NCBI GenBank assembly: GCA_030065875.1
Contig: JASJCR010000009.1
Coordinates: forward strand, 1-64,000
Reading direction: 5' to 3'
DNA from: Ardenticatenaceae bacterium
Lineage (GTDB): Bacteria; Chloroflexota; Anaerolineae; Promineifilales; Promineifilaceae
DNA length: 64,000 nucleotides
The notes below the pieces were generated by a model. That model saw only the letters and a program-made list of their open reading frames with translations, searched no databases and was not told the origin of the DNA. The position numbers were made by a program, and so were the translations under genes. Below, piece by piece: positions 54,924 through 63,468 of the stretch; within the stretch, counting starts at the first letter, position 1; each line of letters opens with the position of its first letter.

Positions 54924-55477
54924 ATGAAAAAAATATTGCTTTACTTCTTGTTTATTTTGGAATTATAGGTTGTACTCCATTTGTTAGTGAATTCGATGAC
55001 TTCGGTGGGAGTGGTGCTGCCAGACCAGATTACATAGCGGCCGTGAATCCGCCCGAAGGAAGCAGAACCGACATAGAATTATTTAACCTGAATAAGAGCA
55101 AGGAATATTACGAGCCAACGTTGATTGAGGTAAATCCATTGGCCTTGAATCAAGAAAATGTTGGTTATGGCTCGAGAATTTGCATAAGACTTGATTTAAT
55201 GACTTTAGGTAAACCAAATGATGATTTTACACCGGAAATTATTCAGCAACGGATTCGTATGACGGTCAATGGAAACCCAATTGATCGTATCGTTTATTAC
55301 GACTATGAAGCAATTCAGAACATCGCATACTTCGAAGAAGGAACTTTTGTTTACCCCGGCTTAACCGATATATGCTGGCGTGTCAATTTAGGTGCAGGCA
55401 CTCATACGGCTCAATTCGAATTTAAACAGACTGGCGGTAAAACCCAAAGTTATACGTGGTTTTTTACATTAAAATGA
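54924..55477 (+). pseudogene. Lipoprotein gene interrupted by a one-base shift in an A7 tract
   Basis: From ATG 54924 the frame starts MKK but ends after about 15 codons. One base off, the same DNA reads NIALLLVYFGIIGC, a perfect lipoprotein signal with lipobox, and continues without stop through DDFGGSGAARPDYIAAVNPP to the stop at 55477. Adding one A to the A7 run (54927-54933) joins ATG, Lys-Lys and signal peptide into an intact 180-residue lipoprotein. The mature part looks beta-rich (ICIRLDLMTLGKP, RVNLGAGTHTAQFEFKQTGG). It lies in the AT-rich patch behind the RHS locus. Causes could be mutation, phase variation, slippage or a base-calling error. Function unknown. Confidence 0.6.
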
Positions 55478-55920
55478 TTTTCGCTTCCCAATGAATTTCA
55501 AAATCAACTCGTCTATTGATCAAAACTCAATATCCGGTTTCCATTGCTGCTGCAACTTGTTTTAGCTTAATAAAAGAACAAATGAGCGAATTTGTGTTAC
55601 ACTTTTTTTGACCACTTCAACCTTTAAATAGGTCATCATTCAAAATTTTAAAACAAGATTTCACGAATTCCCCCATTTTGAAGAGAAAATCCTTTAAATT
55701 CGTGTCATCCTGATTTTAAAGATTCACTTGAATAAAATGTAAAATCTTTTAGAAATGAATTGCTCGCAGACCACAGGAAGAAATCTGTGATAATCCGCGT
55801 TAATCTGTGGCTTAATGTTTAAAACTTTTTTCGGTTTACTTAAAAACGGTAAAATTTGAATGGTCCAATTACAACTCGCAGAATTTTTTTTGGCCAAGCC
55901 TGTAATATCCAGAGATCAAC
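55478..55920. other. AT-rich intergenic region with worn repeat
   Basis: No gene is seen in these 443 bp. Around 55786-55816 is the motif AGAAATCTGTGATAATCCGCG followed by TTAATCTGTGGC, a degenerate version of the CACGGATTAACACGG family seen in the MITE-like copies at 31810 and 42990. No clear terminal repeats remain. Confidence 0.4.
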
Positions 55921-56997
55921 ATGATAAATCCAATCGCCCATCAGCGCCTTTTTAACCACCGCATTAGCGGCCGCCGCTGCCTAAACCCCGAAGAGGTGGT
56001 CAACTGGATGGGGGCGATGCAGGCCCAGGATTACAAGCAGGCCCTGTGGGCGATCGGTGTGCGCCTGCAAGATGGCACCGTGACCGCCGTCGAAGAGGCG
56101 ATCTCGGCCGGTAAAATCGTGCGCACCTGGTCACAGCGGGGGACCATTCACTTTGTTCCGGCCGTCGATACCCAATGGATGCTCGATCTCTGTGCCTCAC
56201 GCATTCTGGCCGGTCACGGCCGGCGCATGCGGCAGCTCGAGCTGACCGATGAAATCATGACCCAGTGCGAAACGCTTGTCGTCGAGGCATTGTCCGGCGG
56301 CCGAGTGCTGCCTCGCTCCGCCGTATTTGATCTGTTTGAACGGGCCGGCGTCTCCACGGCCGGGGCGCGTGGCTATCATATTTTGTGGCACATCGCCCAC
56401 AAAGGAGTCATCTGCATGGGGCCGATGGCGGGCCGAGAACAGACATTTTGCCTGCTGGGAGAATGGGTGCCGGATCTGCGTCATCTGACCCGCGACGAGG
56501 CACTAGCCGAACTTGTCAGACGCTTTTTTGCCAGCCGCGCCCCGGCCACCGAGCGCGACTTTGCCCGCTGGTCAGGGCTGACCCTGACCGATACAAGGCG
56601 GGGGATTCAGATGAATCAATTAGAATCGTTTACCCTTGAAGAAACAACCTACTGGATGGGAAAGCCATCCCCGAAGCTGCAGGCGCCTGAAAAATTAGTG
56701 TACCTGCTGCCGGCCTACGATGAATATTTATTGGGGTATCAGGATCGTCGCGCAGTGCTGGCTGATGAGGACGGGCAAAAGGTGGTGCCCGGCAAAAATG
56801 GCGTCTTCCAACCGCTGATCGTCGTCGATGGCCGGGTGGTTGGCATTTGGAAACGCAAGCTCAAAGCGCGGTCGATTGATATCACCTTTTATCCTTTTGC
56901 CGCCCTGGGTGAAGTAGAGGAGCAGGTGGTGGCCGAGGCGCAGACGTACGGCCGATTTATGGGGCTGCCGGTACGCACCGCTGTCGTTTCCGAGTAA
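55921..56997 (+). CDS. AlkZ-like DNA glycosylase (winged-helix HTH_42 family)
   Basis: 358 aa. MGAMQAQDYKQALWAIGVR near residue 31 carries the QxQ catalytic motif of the AlkZ/YcaQ family, and RGTIHFVPA and LLPAYDEYLLGYQDR are further conserved blocks. These tandem-winged-helix enzymes excise alkylated bases or unhook interstrand crosslinks, and are often found in antibiotic self-resistance. Here it stands alone behind the RHS locus. The ATG at 55921 begins INPIAHQRLFNHRI, typical of the family N-terminus. GC and CGGCCG content return to the native level. Confidence 0.85.
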   Translation: MINPIAHQRLFNHRISGRRCLNPEEVVNWMGAMQAQDYKQALWAIGVRLQDGTVTAVEEAISAGKIVRTWSQRGTIHFVPAVDTQWMLDLCASRILAGHGRRMRQLELTDEIMTQCETLVVEALSGGRVLPRSAVFDLFERAGVSTAGARGYHILWHIAHKGVICMGPMAGREQTFCLLGEWVPDLRHLTRDEALAELVRRFFASRAPATERDFARWSGLTLTDTRRGIQMNQLESFTLEETTYWMGKPSPKLQAPEKLVYLLPAYDEYLLGYQDRRAVLADEDGQKVVPGKNGVFQPLIVVDGRVVGIWKRKLKARSIDITFYPFAALGEVEEQVVAEAQTYGRFMGLPVRTAVVSE

Positions 56998-57002
56998 GCT
57001 GT

Positions 57003-57143
57003 GGCTATCGTCTTTTAATAACGCCCATTATTCTGGGGAATGGGAAACGACTTTTTGCCGAGCAGGAATCGCCCCTAAATTTGACCCTGGCGGAAACTAA
57101 AACCTTTTCAGAGGGCGTGGTTTTACTGCGCTATGCAGCATAA
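57003..57143 (+). pseudogene. C-terminal fragment of a dihydrofolate-reductase-family (RibD-C) protein
   Basis: Starting right after the glycosylase stop, the frame reads GYRLLITPIILGNGKRLF and ends FSEGVVLLRYAA-stop. This is the standard C-terminus of DHFR/RibD-like proteins (pattern P-x-x-LG-x-GKRLF ... TFSxGVVLLRY). About 47 codons remain; the N-terminal two thirds are missing, so it is a remnant of a deletion that joined it to the glycosylase gene. Confidence 0.7.
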
Positions 57144-57152
57144 TCAGAAATT

Positions 57153-58883
57153 CTAAATCCTCAGCTTCATCTTATACAAATTGGCAAAGACTCCCTTGCG
57201 CGCCAGCAGGTCACTGTAGGTGCCCTGCTCGGCAATCCCGGAATTGGCCAGCACGATAATCCTCTGGGCGTCTCGGATCGTTGCTAGACGATGGGCAATG
57301 ACGATTGTGGTGCGGTTTTTGATCAGCTTTTCCAGCGAATTTTGTACGGCCGCTTCGCTGCGATTATCCAGCGCGCTGGTGGCCTCATCCAAAATCAGGA
57401 CGGGTGGATTTTTTAAGAAAACACGGGCAATGCTCAAGCGCTGCTTTTGACCTCCAGACAGCTTAATGCCCCGCTGCCCGATATCGGTCTCATAACCGTT
57501 TGGCAGGGCCGTAATAAATTCGTGGGCGTTGGCGTTTTTGGCCGCCGTAATAATCTCCTCGCGAGAGGCATTAAATTGACCGTAGCGGATATTGTCCGCC
57601 ACGCTTCCCGCAAATAGATAGACATCCTGATGCACAACGCCAATTTTTTCTCTCAGTGAACGCAGGCGAAATTCTCTTATATTTATCCCATCAAACAGGA
57701 TAGCGCCGTGATTTACTTCGTAAAAGCGCGGAATTAAAGAACAGACGGTAGATTTTCCAACGCCAGACGCACCCACCAGAGCCACGTACTCACCGGCGTC
57801 GATTTTAAGCGAGAAATTTTTCAGAACTCGGCCGCCGTTTCCTTTGTATTTGAAGGTGACATTTTGGAACTCTATATTCCCCTGTACATTTTCCAGCTCA
57901 ACATCACCGTCTTCAATATCCGGCTCTAATTCCAAAATCTCCATAAAGCGCTCAAAACCGGTAATCCCTTCTTGATAAAGTCGGGTGAAGTTGCTAAAAC
58001 GTTTGATCGGTTCGATGAGAATCCCGATGTACAGCAAAAAAGTAATCAAATCGGCCAGGTCGAGCGACAAATTGGCGATGGCCACCCCGCCAAAAATGAT
58101 CACCGCGATGGGCATCAGCTGGGTGAAAAAAGTCATTCCCTCAAAAAAATACGCTTCGTTTCTGTACTCGTTGCGCCGGCTGTCGACAAAGCGGCCGTTT
58201 TCGTATGAAAATTTCTCTTTCTCAATCTCTTCATTGGTAAATGATTTGACCACTCGAATTCCTGACAGGGTATCTTCAATTTGGGCGTTGATATCGCCAA
58301 TGCGCTCTTTGCTCGTTTTCATAGCTCGCCGCATTTTTTTATTAAAGTAAAACGCATACACCGCCATGATTGGCAAAAAGAGGAAGACAATCAGAGCCAG
58401 ATCGACATCGATGGCCATTAAGATGATAAAGGCCCCCACAAAATTTAAAAGCGATATCACAATATCCTCGGGGCCATGATGATAAAGTTCTGAAAGGGCA
58501 AACGAATCGTTGGTTAGGCGCGCCATGAGCTGACCTGTTTTTTGTTCATCGTAAAAGCCAAACGACAGCTTTTGATAATGGTCAAACAGTTCGTGGCGCA
58601 TATCACTTTCCATCATCGCCCCCATCATGTGCCCCTGATAGTCAACAAAGGAGTTGCTCAACACGTGAACGACGACTAAAAGGAGCATCACGATGCCCAT
58701 AAGATAAATTTGGTTGACGGTGTTAGGGGAGATACCGTCCAGCATATTTTTGGTGATATACCTGACGCATAGGGGAATGAGCAGCGCCGTCGCGGATACA
58801 ATGAACGCACAGGCCAGGTCGGCGAACAGCCATCCCAGATATGGCTTGTAATAGGACAAAAATTTTTTGGTTCGGGAATTCAT
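57153..58883 (-). CDS. ABC exporter (permease-ATPase fusion), attenuator-controlled
   Basis: 576 aa: six membrane helices (about 15-300), then Walker A GASGVGKST, Q-loop VVHQDVYLFAGSV, signature LSGGQKQRLSIARV, Walker B VLILDEATSAL with the catalytic Glu intact, and H-loop VIAHRLATIRD. It should export a lipid, drug or peptide as a dimer. The Lys/Ile/Asn-rich composition and overall look recall Firmicutes multidrug exporters, unlike the GC-rich neighbours, so transfer is possible. A promoter, a 25-codon leader ORF, a long hairpin and an intrinsic terminator lie between 59153 and the start codon, the arrangement of an attenuated resistance gene such as bmrB-bmrCD. Confidence 0.88.
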   Translation of the reverse strand: MNSRTKKFLSYYKPYLGWLFADLACAFIVSATALLIPLCVRYITKNMLDGISPNTVNQIYLMGIVMLLLVVVHVLSNSFVDYQGHMMGAMMESDMRHELFDHYQKLSFGFYDEQKTGQLMARLTNDSFALSELYHHGPEDIVISLLNFVGAFIILMAIDVDLALIVFLFLPIMAVYAFYFNKKMRRAMKTSKERIGDINAQIEDTLSGIRVVKSFTNEEIEKEKFSYENGRFVDSRRNEYRNEAYFFEGMTFFTQLMPIAVIIFGGVAIANLSLDLADLITFLLYIGILIEPIKRFSNFTRLYQEGITGFERFMEILELEPDIEDGDVELENVQGNIEFQNVTFKYKGNGGRVLKNFSLKIDAGEYVALVGASGVGKSTVCSLIPRFYEVNHGAILFDGINIREFRLRSLREKIGVVHQDVYLFAGSVADNIRYGQFNASREEIITAAKNANAHEFITALPNGYETDIGQRGIKLSGGQKQRLSIARVFLKNPPVLILDEATSALDNRSEAAVQNSLEKLIKNRTTIVIAHRLATIRDAQRIIVLANSGIAEQGTYSDLLARKGVFANLYKMKLRI

Positions 58884-58952
58884 AAATCGCTTTGATGAAT
58901 AGACATTCTGCTTAAAAAATGGAGCCGCAGGCGCTTGCTAGCTAACTTCTTG

Positions 58953-58990
58953 AAAAAAAAATGGCCACAGGGCAAACGCGCCTGTGGCCA
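58953..58990 (-). terminator. Intrinsic terminator inside the exporter leader
   Basis: On the minus strand TGGCCACAGG, a 9-nt loop and CCTGTGGCCA are followed directly by nine Ts (58953-58961). This 10-bp stem ends 70 bp before the exporter start codon, so transcripts from the promoter at 59125-59153 would stop before the gene unless the hairpin is prevented. Confidence 0.9.
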
Positions 58991-59013
58991 AATATCTCAA
59001 ATATTCGAAGCGA

Positions 59014-59091
59014 TTATGTATTCCTACATGGAGGTGAATTGAGACAATACCGAATTGCGTTACCCTGCTGATGGGATTTTTGTATTGTCAT
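59014..59091 (-). CDS. 25-residue leader peptide upstream of the ABC exporter
   Basis: ATG at 59091 has an ideal ribosome binding site (AAAAGGAGGTG, 7 nt spacing from AGGAGG). The peptide begins MTIQKSHQQGNAIRY and ends with two Cys separated by five residues (C-LNSPP-C) before RNT and TAA. It lies 30-34 nt downstream of a consensus-type promoter and 24 nt upstream of the terminator. No similarity to known leaders is recognised. Translation of it, or ribosome stalling on it, would change folding of the surrounding RNA. A small secreted peptide exported by the ABC protein is an alternative reading, but the promoter-leader-terminator order favours attenuation. Confidence 0.6.
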   Translation of the reverse strand: MTIQKSHQQGNAIRYCLNSPPCRNT

Positions 59092-59103
59092 TTGGGCACC
59101 TCC
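59030..59103 (-). ncRNA. Long imperfect hairpin in the leader RNA
   Basis: Three nested arms with nearly the same centre: GGAGGTG (the ribosome binding site) with CACCTCC (59097-59103 / 59030-59036), GACAATAC-type arms (59082-59089 / 59043-59050, the first covering the leader's second and third codons), and CCC-GGG around the loop (59063-59065 / 59073-59075). Folding would hide the leader's ribosome binding site and start codon; ribosomes translating the leader would open it. Confidence 0.55.
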
Positions 59104-59124
59104 TTTTGAGTAATTTAGAGTGGG

Positions 59125-59153
59125 AGTTTACAAAAAATAGATTTTGTTGTCAA
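59125..59153 (-). promoter_or_regulatory. Promoter of the attenuated exporter operon
   Basis: On the minus strand TTGACA (59148-59153), exact 17-bp spacer, TAAACT (59125-59130). The -35 is perfect, the -10 matches 4 of 6. An 8-bp inverted repeat AGAGTGGG / CCCACTCT (59117-59124 and 59162-59169) brackets it and could be an operator pair. Confidence 0.65.
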
Positions 59154-59197
59154 AAAAACCGCCCACTCTCCCAAATCCATTTGTTTTGGACCGGAAA

Positions 59198-59704
59198 TCA
59201 GCCAAAAATATCTTGCCAGATTTTTGCGGCCGCCTTTCCGGCCGTTAAACCACTCGTATCCATCTGAATTCCGATAAATCCCTGCTGCGCCGCCTGGGCC
59301 TGTATCTGCCCCAGCTCGACAAAGCGGTCCAGCTCCCAACCGAGCTGATCCCGATTTCGAGATCGGATGCGCTGTTCCTGTTCCTCCGGGTCACAAGTGA
59401 GCCAGTAAACGTGAACGGCCGGGTCAAGCGGCCGCAGCAGGTCCAGCAGCTTCTGCAGCGATTCCGGTGACTCAAACACGTAATTGATGACGAAATTCGC
59501 ATAGCCATTTTCTTGATGAAAACTCACCAGCAGCGCCAGCGTCCGGTACAAGTGATCGATGCGCGCCTCGTCGTATATTTCAAAAGGGTGCACATAACCG
59601 ATGTGATCCCCATCGAGATAAACTGATTTTTCGAACCGGCGGTGGATCGCCTTAGAGACGCTTGATTTTCCTACGCCGAGAGAGCCATTGATGATAATGA
59701 TCAT
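59198..59704 (-). CDS. Small P-loop kinase-like protein
   Basis: 168 aa. Walker A NGSLGVGKSSVSKAI at residues about 6-20, then YLDGDHIGYVHPF, and a late arginine-containing lid (DPEEQEQRIRSRNRD). The layout resembles shikimate/gluconate kinase-type or adenylyl-sulfate-kinase-type nucleotide kinases, but no substrate motif is decisive. Antibiotic phosphotransferases of this size also exist, which would fit the adjacent exporter; that is speculation. It is on the same strand as the exporter, upstream of its promoter. Confidence 0.7.
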   Translation of the reverse strand: MIIIINGSLGVGKSSVSKAIHRRFEKSVYLDGDHIGYVHPFEIYDEARIDHLYRTLALLVSFHQENGYANFVINYVFESPESLQKLLDLLRPLDPAVHVYWLTCDPEEQEQRIRSRNRDQLGWELDRFVELGQIQAQAAQQGFIGIQMDTSGLTAGKAAAKIWQDIFG

Positions 59705-59833
59705 GGAGAGCTTATTTTACGATTGACGTTTATCACACAGAAGATTGACTTCGAATTTACTGCTGAACTCCTGACAGAGGTAGCAAAATCATTTAGAATG
59801 GAACCATCAAGTACCACAAGGAGTGACGTTGTT

Positions 59834-60031
59834 ATGAGCCACCAGCTGCGAATTGCCCATTTGAATGAACAATCGGCCGCCAAAATCCAGGATTTGGAGA
59901 AGACAACAGGAAAACACATCATGGCCTTTGAAGAGGGACTGCGTTTTGCCACACTTTCAGATGAGGAAGTCAACAAAATTCAGGTGCTAGAAAAAGAACT
60001 GGGTGTGATTCTCATCGTTTATGATGAATAA
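59834..60031 (+). CDS. Small conserved-looking hypothetical protein
   Basis: 65 aa from ATG 59834 behind CAAGGAGTG. MSHQLRIAHLNEQSAAKIQD at the start, EEVNKIQVLEKELGVILIVY at the end: a helix-helix-strand pattern, acidic, soluble. The in-frame extension to 59723 lacks a ribosome binding site and overlaps the divergent kinase promoter region. Function unknown. Confidence 0.6.
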   Translation: MSHQLRIAHLNEQSAAKIQDLEKTTGKHIMAFEEGLRFATLSDEEVNKIQVLEKELGVILIVYDE

Positions 60032-60096
60032 ATGTGATCGAAAACGGTGCTGAATCTCCGGTTGAGCGGCAGGCCTTTTAAAATCCACCAGCCCGA

Positions 60097-61776
60097 TTAC
60101 TGTTCCGCTGATTCTTGCTCGGCCTGTCCGGGAACAACCCCAAACACCTCACGCACCGCCACGTTTAAGATCAGGCTAAGCAATCTGTTTATAAAAATAA
60201 TTCTCGGGTCTCGCATCCCCTCAGGGAAATGAGCCCTGCCAAATGGCGATAAAAGGAAAGTTTGCATGGCTCCGCTCTTTACCATTTGGACGGCTCCAGA
60301 GGTGTGCTGCGCGGCAACAGTGCTTCCGCCGGATGTGTTTGATATATTTGCTCGCAGTAGACCAACGACCGTTCCATAAAGACCAAATACCGCCTGCTGA
60401 CGACCAAAGTTGGTCCAGGTGGTTAGATTGCGGGCTGAGGAAGAGAAAATAGGTGCTGGCCAACGTTCAAATACACCAGCTGCAACCCGATAGGAAATTA
60501 TGCCCAACACATAATCAAATCCCACCGATGGCCAATTATATTGTTCCCATTCCGTTCCATAGGCCATTGCCTGGGTCACTAGGTTGGCACCGGCTGATGT
60601 TCCACCGGCAACAAGGGAACGACCTGAAAACAAGAAGCGTAAAACGGCTGAGCCCGCGGCAGCGCCAACTCCGAGTTCAGCTGCGACTCCGGCCGTGCCG
60701 ACGACCAGAAGCGCCGCTGCCCCAATCAAAAGACCCTGCTCAATTCCTTCTAAAGTGGCAGCAGCCTGGTGTTCCAGAGCAGGATTAACCCCATTTCCTT
60801 CTTCATCTACGTAGAAAGGTCCGGCCGGGTGGCTTGCCGTGTAGGGAAGAACGTAATAATCTCGGCCGTTTGGTAACGTGCCCACAAGCCGTGCGCCTGT
60901 AGGCACGCGGGGCGGCAGCGGCGGTGGGGTTAAATTTGGACGAGCAGTCATGGTAAGAACGTTCTGACCATTCAGGTTGGCCTGAAAAATTAACCCTCCA
61001 GTCCCGCGTTCGGGAGAGGCCTGGATAATGATATCCGGCAGCCCGTCACCATTCAGATCAAAATATACTACCCCCAGCGCCTCATCGAGCAAGACGGGGG
61101 AAATGGGGCTGGATGTTGAAAACGAAACCCTTTGCATCGTGCCTGTTTCTTCATACCATACAGCAAGGGTTGCTGAGCTACTATCGGCCGAATCTTGATA
61201 GAATTGCACGCGCACCTGGGTGCCGGGTCTCTGAAACATTTCATCCACGTAAAAACTTTGATACCCGTTGCTGATTACGTCCGGATTTCGAGAAGGCAAG
61301 AGGAGCGGGATCGTCCCGGACTTTTCGTTGATGGATATCGATCTATTTTGATCGTACTCATCGAGAAGATGATTGGAAGATTTGTTTTGTATTGTGTGGA
61401 CTAATTCGTGGGCAATCAGCTGTCGGCCCTGATTGATGGAGGGTCGGTATTTACCATGCCGGAAGTAGATATCTTGGCCGATTGTAAACGCATCTGCACC
61501 CAGCTGATCGGCCGCTTTGGTTGCTTCCGCATCGGAATGAATTCGAATTTCGCCAAAATTGTATCCAAAGCGGGACTCCATCCATTCGCGTGTCTGCGCT
61601 TCGAGAGGTTGTCCGGTCGAGGAGAATGATAGGTCATGGGGGGAAGCCTTGTGAGTTGGAGAAGATTTTCTTAAAATCTTCCTGCTGTTTTGAGGAAACC
61701 CTGAGCTGTTTGGGTTTTCTGCAATCCTTTCGTTCTGGGATCGAGCCGCTTTTGATTTTGGCGCAAATGTTAACAT
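60097..61776 (-). CDS. eCIS core domain (DUF4157) protein with C-terminal hydrophobic region
   Basis: 559 aa from ATG 61776 (MLTFAPKSKAARSQ), the usual style of N-terminus. Residues about 52-130 are the eCIS core/DUF4157 domain: LEAQTREWMESRFGYNFGEI, RIHSDAEATKAADQLGADAF, and the metallopeptidase-like HELVHTIQ (123-130). A FG-GAP-like strand (YFDLNGDGLPDIIIQ) follows near 265. From about 345 to the end are Gly/Ala-rich hydrophobic helices (GLLIGAAALLVVGTAGVAAE). DUF4157 proteins are often linked to extracellular contractile injection systems, and some carry toxin tails. No tail, sheath or baseplate gene is in the window, so it is an orphan here. Confidence 0.78.
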   Translation of the reverse strand: MLTFAPKSKAARSQNERIAENPNSSGFPQNSRKILRKSSPTHKASPHDLSFSSTGQPLEAQTREWMESRFGYNFGEIRIHSDAEATKAADQLGADAFTIGQDIYFRHGKYRPSINQGRQLIAHELVHTIQNKSSNHLLDEYDQNRSISINEKSGTIPLLLPSRNPDVISNGYQSFYVDEMFQRPGTQVRVQFYQDSADSSSATLAVWYEETGTMQRVSFSTSSPISPVLLDEALGVVYFDLNGDGLPDIIIQASPERGTGGLIFQANLNGQNVLTMTARPNLTPPPLPPRVPTGARLVGTLPNGRDYYVLPYTASHPAGPFYVDEEGNGVNPALEHQAAATLEGIEQGLLIGAAALLVVGTAGVAAELGVGAAAGSAVLRFLFSGRSLVAGGTSAGANLVTQAMAYGTEWEQYNWPSVGFDYVLGIISYRVAAGVFERWPAPIFSSSARNLTTWTNFGRQQAVFGLYGTVVGLLRANISNTSGGSTVAAQHTSGAVQMVKSGAMQTFLLSPFGRAHFPEGMRDPRIIFINRLLSLILNVAVREVFGVVPGQAEQESAEQ

Positions 61777-62061
61777 GATCACTTCTCTCTTAGTTACCAC
61801 CCATTTTGATCCCGGGATAGTTGCAATATTTCGCAATCAATATTAGATAATAAGTCATCTGCACAGGCAAATTTGCTCGATTTTATCGGAAATACTTAAA
61901 AGCGGGAAATGTTGTCGTATGTAGGTATTCTGGTATGGAGTAGTGGTAAAATTTTATTTTTCAGTATTTCCAAATTTCCGTCAATCGGAGATGGATAAAG
62001 AAAAGTAGCAGCCCGCGCTTTGACTACCTTCGTAACATTTAATATCCGACGAGGCAATCCG

Positions 62062-63459
62062 ATGCTCAACAAAATCCACGTTCCGGCCGACCCCACCCAT
62101 CCATCCGACACCCCACCCGCGGCCATTGATGCCCTTTTTGACCAGCTGCAGGCCCAGGAAGTAAACCGTCTGGTGCTCTACTTCCACGGCGGGCTCAGCA
62201 GCCGCGAGGCTGCCGAACAAACGGCCGACCGCTTGAGCGGCGAGCTGGCTGCCCACGGCCGGCATCTCGTCGGCTTTATCTGGGAGACCAGCCCCACAGA
62301 AACCCTGAGCAGCATAATCGCTCGCCGCTTTAAGGTTCCCCTGATTGAAAAGGCGATCGCTCCGGTTCAGCGGTGGATTGAAAAAAGGCAGCTTTCCATG
62401 CACGGTCCAGGCGTTTTGTCGGCCGCGGCCGGGCCGGAAGAACCATCGGCCAAACTCAGCGATGAAGAGGCCGCTGCCCTGGAAAAAGAGCTGCGGGACT
62501 CGCTCGAAATCGAGCTGACCGGCGACTCTGAGTTTCAGCTGGCCCTGAATGAATCACTGACGACCCATGCGGCCGATCTCAATGCTGAAATTGCTGGTGA
62601 GGCGCAGGAGTTGACTCCCAAGCCAGCTACCCTGGGGCTGGGCCAGGGATTTCTGGAGATCGTCAATGCGCTCGACATCAAGGGGAAAATCGCCCGGGCG
62701 GGAATGCAGGTGATCGAGCGGCAATTGGCCGGCCGAGATCATGGATTAAAAGAAACGATTGTGGAGGAGCTGGTGCGGGAGTTTTCCGCCAACAAAATAC
62801 GCGACCTGTGGGAAGATATGAAGGAGCGCGCCCTGGAGATGTGGCGCGCTGACCCGGCCGATGATCTGTCCAGCTATCCGGCGGCCTACTTTTTGCATCG
62901 CCTGGCGGCGTGGCAGGCGCAGGAGCCGCAGCGCACCGTTGATCTCATCGGCCACAGCGCCGGTTCAATCGTGATTTGCCATCTTTTAGCGGCTGCCGCC
63001 TGGAAATATGAAGATGCCCTAACCTTTCGCGACGTGATTTTTCTTGCACCGGCCGTCACCATGGATCTGTTTTACGAAGAAATTGTCACCAAGCCGGAGC
63101 GCTACCGCCGACTGCGTCTTTTCACGATGAGTGACGAGAAGGAGCAAGAGGATTGTTTGCAGCTGGGGCAGGTGACGGTTTTTACCCGCTCCCTGCTTTA
63201 CGCCATCGCCGGAATTCTGGAAAACGAGCCCGACTTGCCCCTGGCCGGTATGTCCCGCTACCTGAGTGGAGAACCCCCTTTTGACAGCTACAAGCTGCTG
63301 CGAATTGGCAAATATCTGCGGGCGCCAGGTCAGAAACGGTTAATTGAATCGGTAACCCCGGATGGGGATCTGGATGCCCAGTGCTCCGCCATCACCCACG
63401 GGTCGTTTGATAACAATCGCCATACGCTGCGCAGCATTCGCATCATGCTGGGGCAGTAA
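62062..63459 (+). CDS. Large alpha/beta-hydrolase-like protein
   Basis: 465 aa from ATG 62062; a start at 62020 adds 14 residues without a ribosome binding site. RLVLYFHGGLSS (about residue 36) gives the oxyanion-hole strand and VDLIGHSAGSIVICHLLA (about 294) the GxSxG nucleophile elbow. Between them is a long helical insertion (about 110-270) with a Glu/Ala-rich coiled-coil stretch. Putative Asp in IFLAPAVTMDLF and His in CSAITHGSFDNN complete a possible triad. Probably a cytoplasmic lipase or esterase; substrate unknown. It is divergent from the eCIS-core gene and convergent with the truncated last gene, which may form part of one secretion-linked locus. Confidence 0.72.
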   Translation: MLNKIHVPADPTHPSDTPPAAIDALFDQLQAQEVNRLVLYFHGGLSSREAAEQTADRLSGELAAHGRHLVGFIWETSPTETLSSIIARRFKVPLIEKAIAPVQRWIEKRQLSMHGPGVLSAAAGPEEPSAKLSDEEAAALEKELRDSLEIELTGDSEFQLALNESLTTHAADLNAEIAGEAQELTPKPATLGLGQGFLEIVNALDIKGKIARAGMQVIERQLAGRDHGLKETIVEELVREFSANKIRDLWEDMKERALEMWRADPADDLSSYPAAYFLHRLAAWQAQEPQRTVDLIGHSAGSIVICHLLAAAAWKYEDALTFRDVIFLAPAVTMDLFYEEIVTKPERYRRLRLFTMSDEKEQEDCLQLGQVTVFTRSLLYAIAGILENEPDLPLAGMSRYLSGEPPFDSYKLLRIGKYLRAPGQKRLIESVTPDGDLDAQCSAITHGSFDNNRHTLRSIRIMLGQ

Positions 63460-63468
63460 TTGTCCGGA

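Noticed and set aside
59014-59091. Leader ORF as a modified peptide (RiPP) precursor
   Set aside because: Two Cys and an adjacent exporter are suggestive, but no modification enzyme is near and the terminator between peptide and exporter fits attenuation better.
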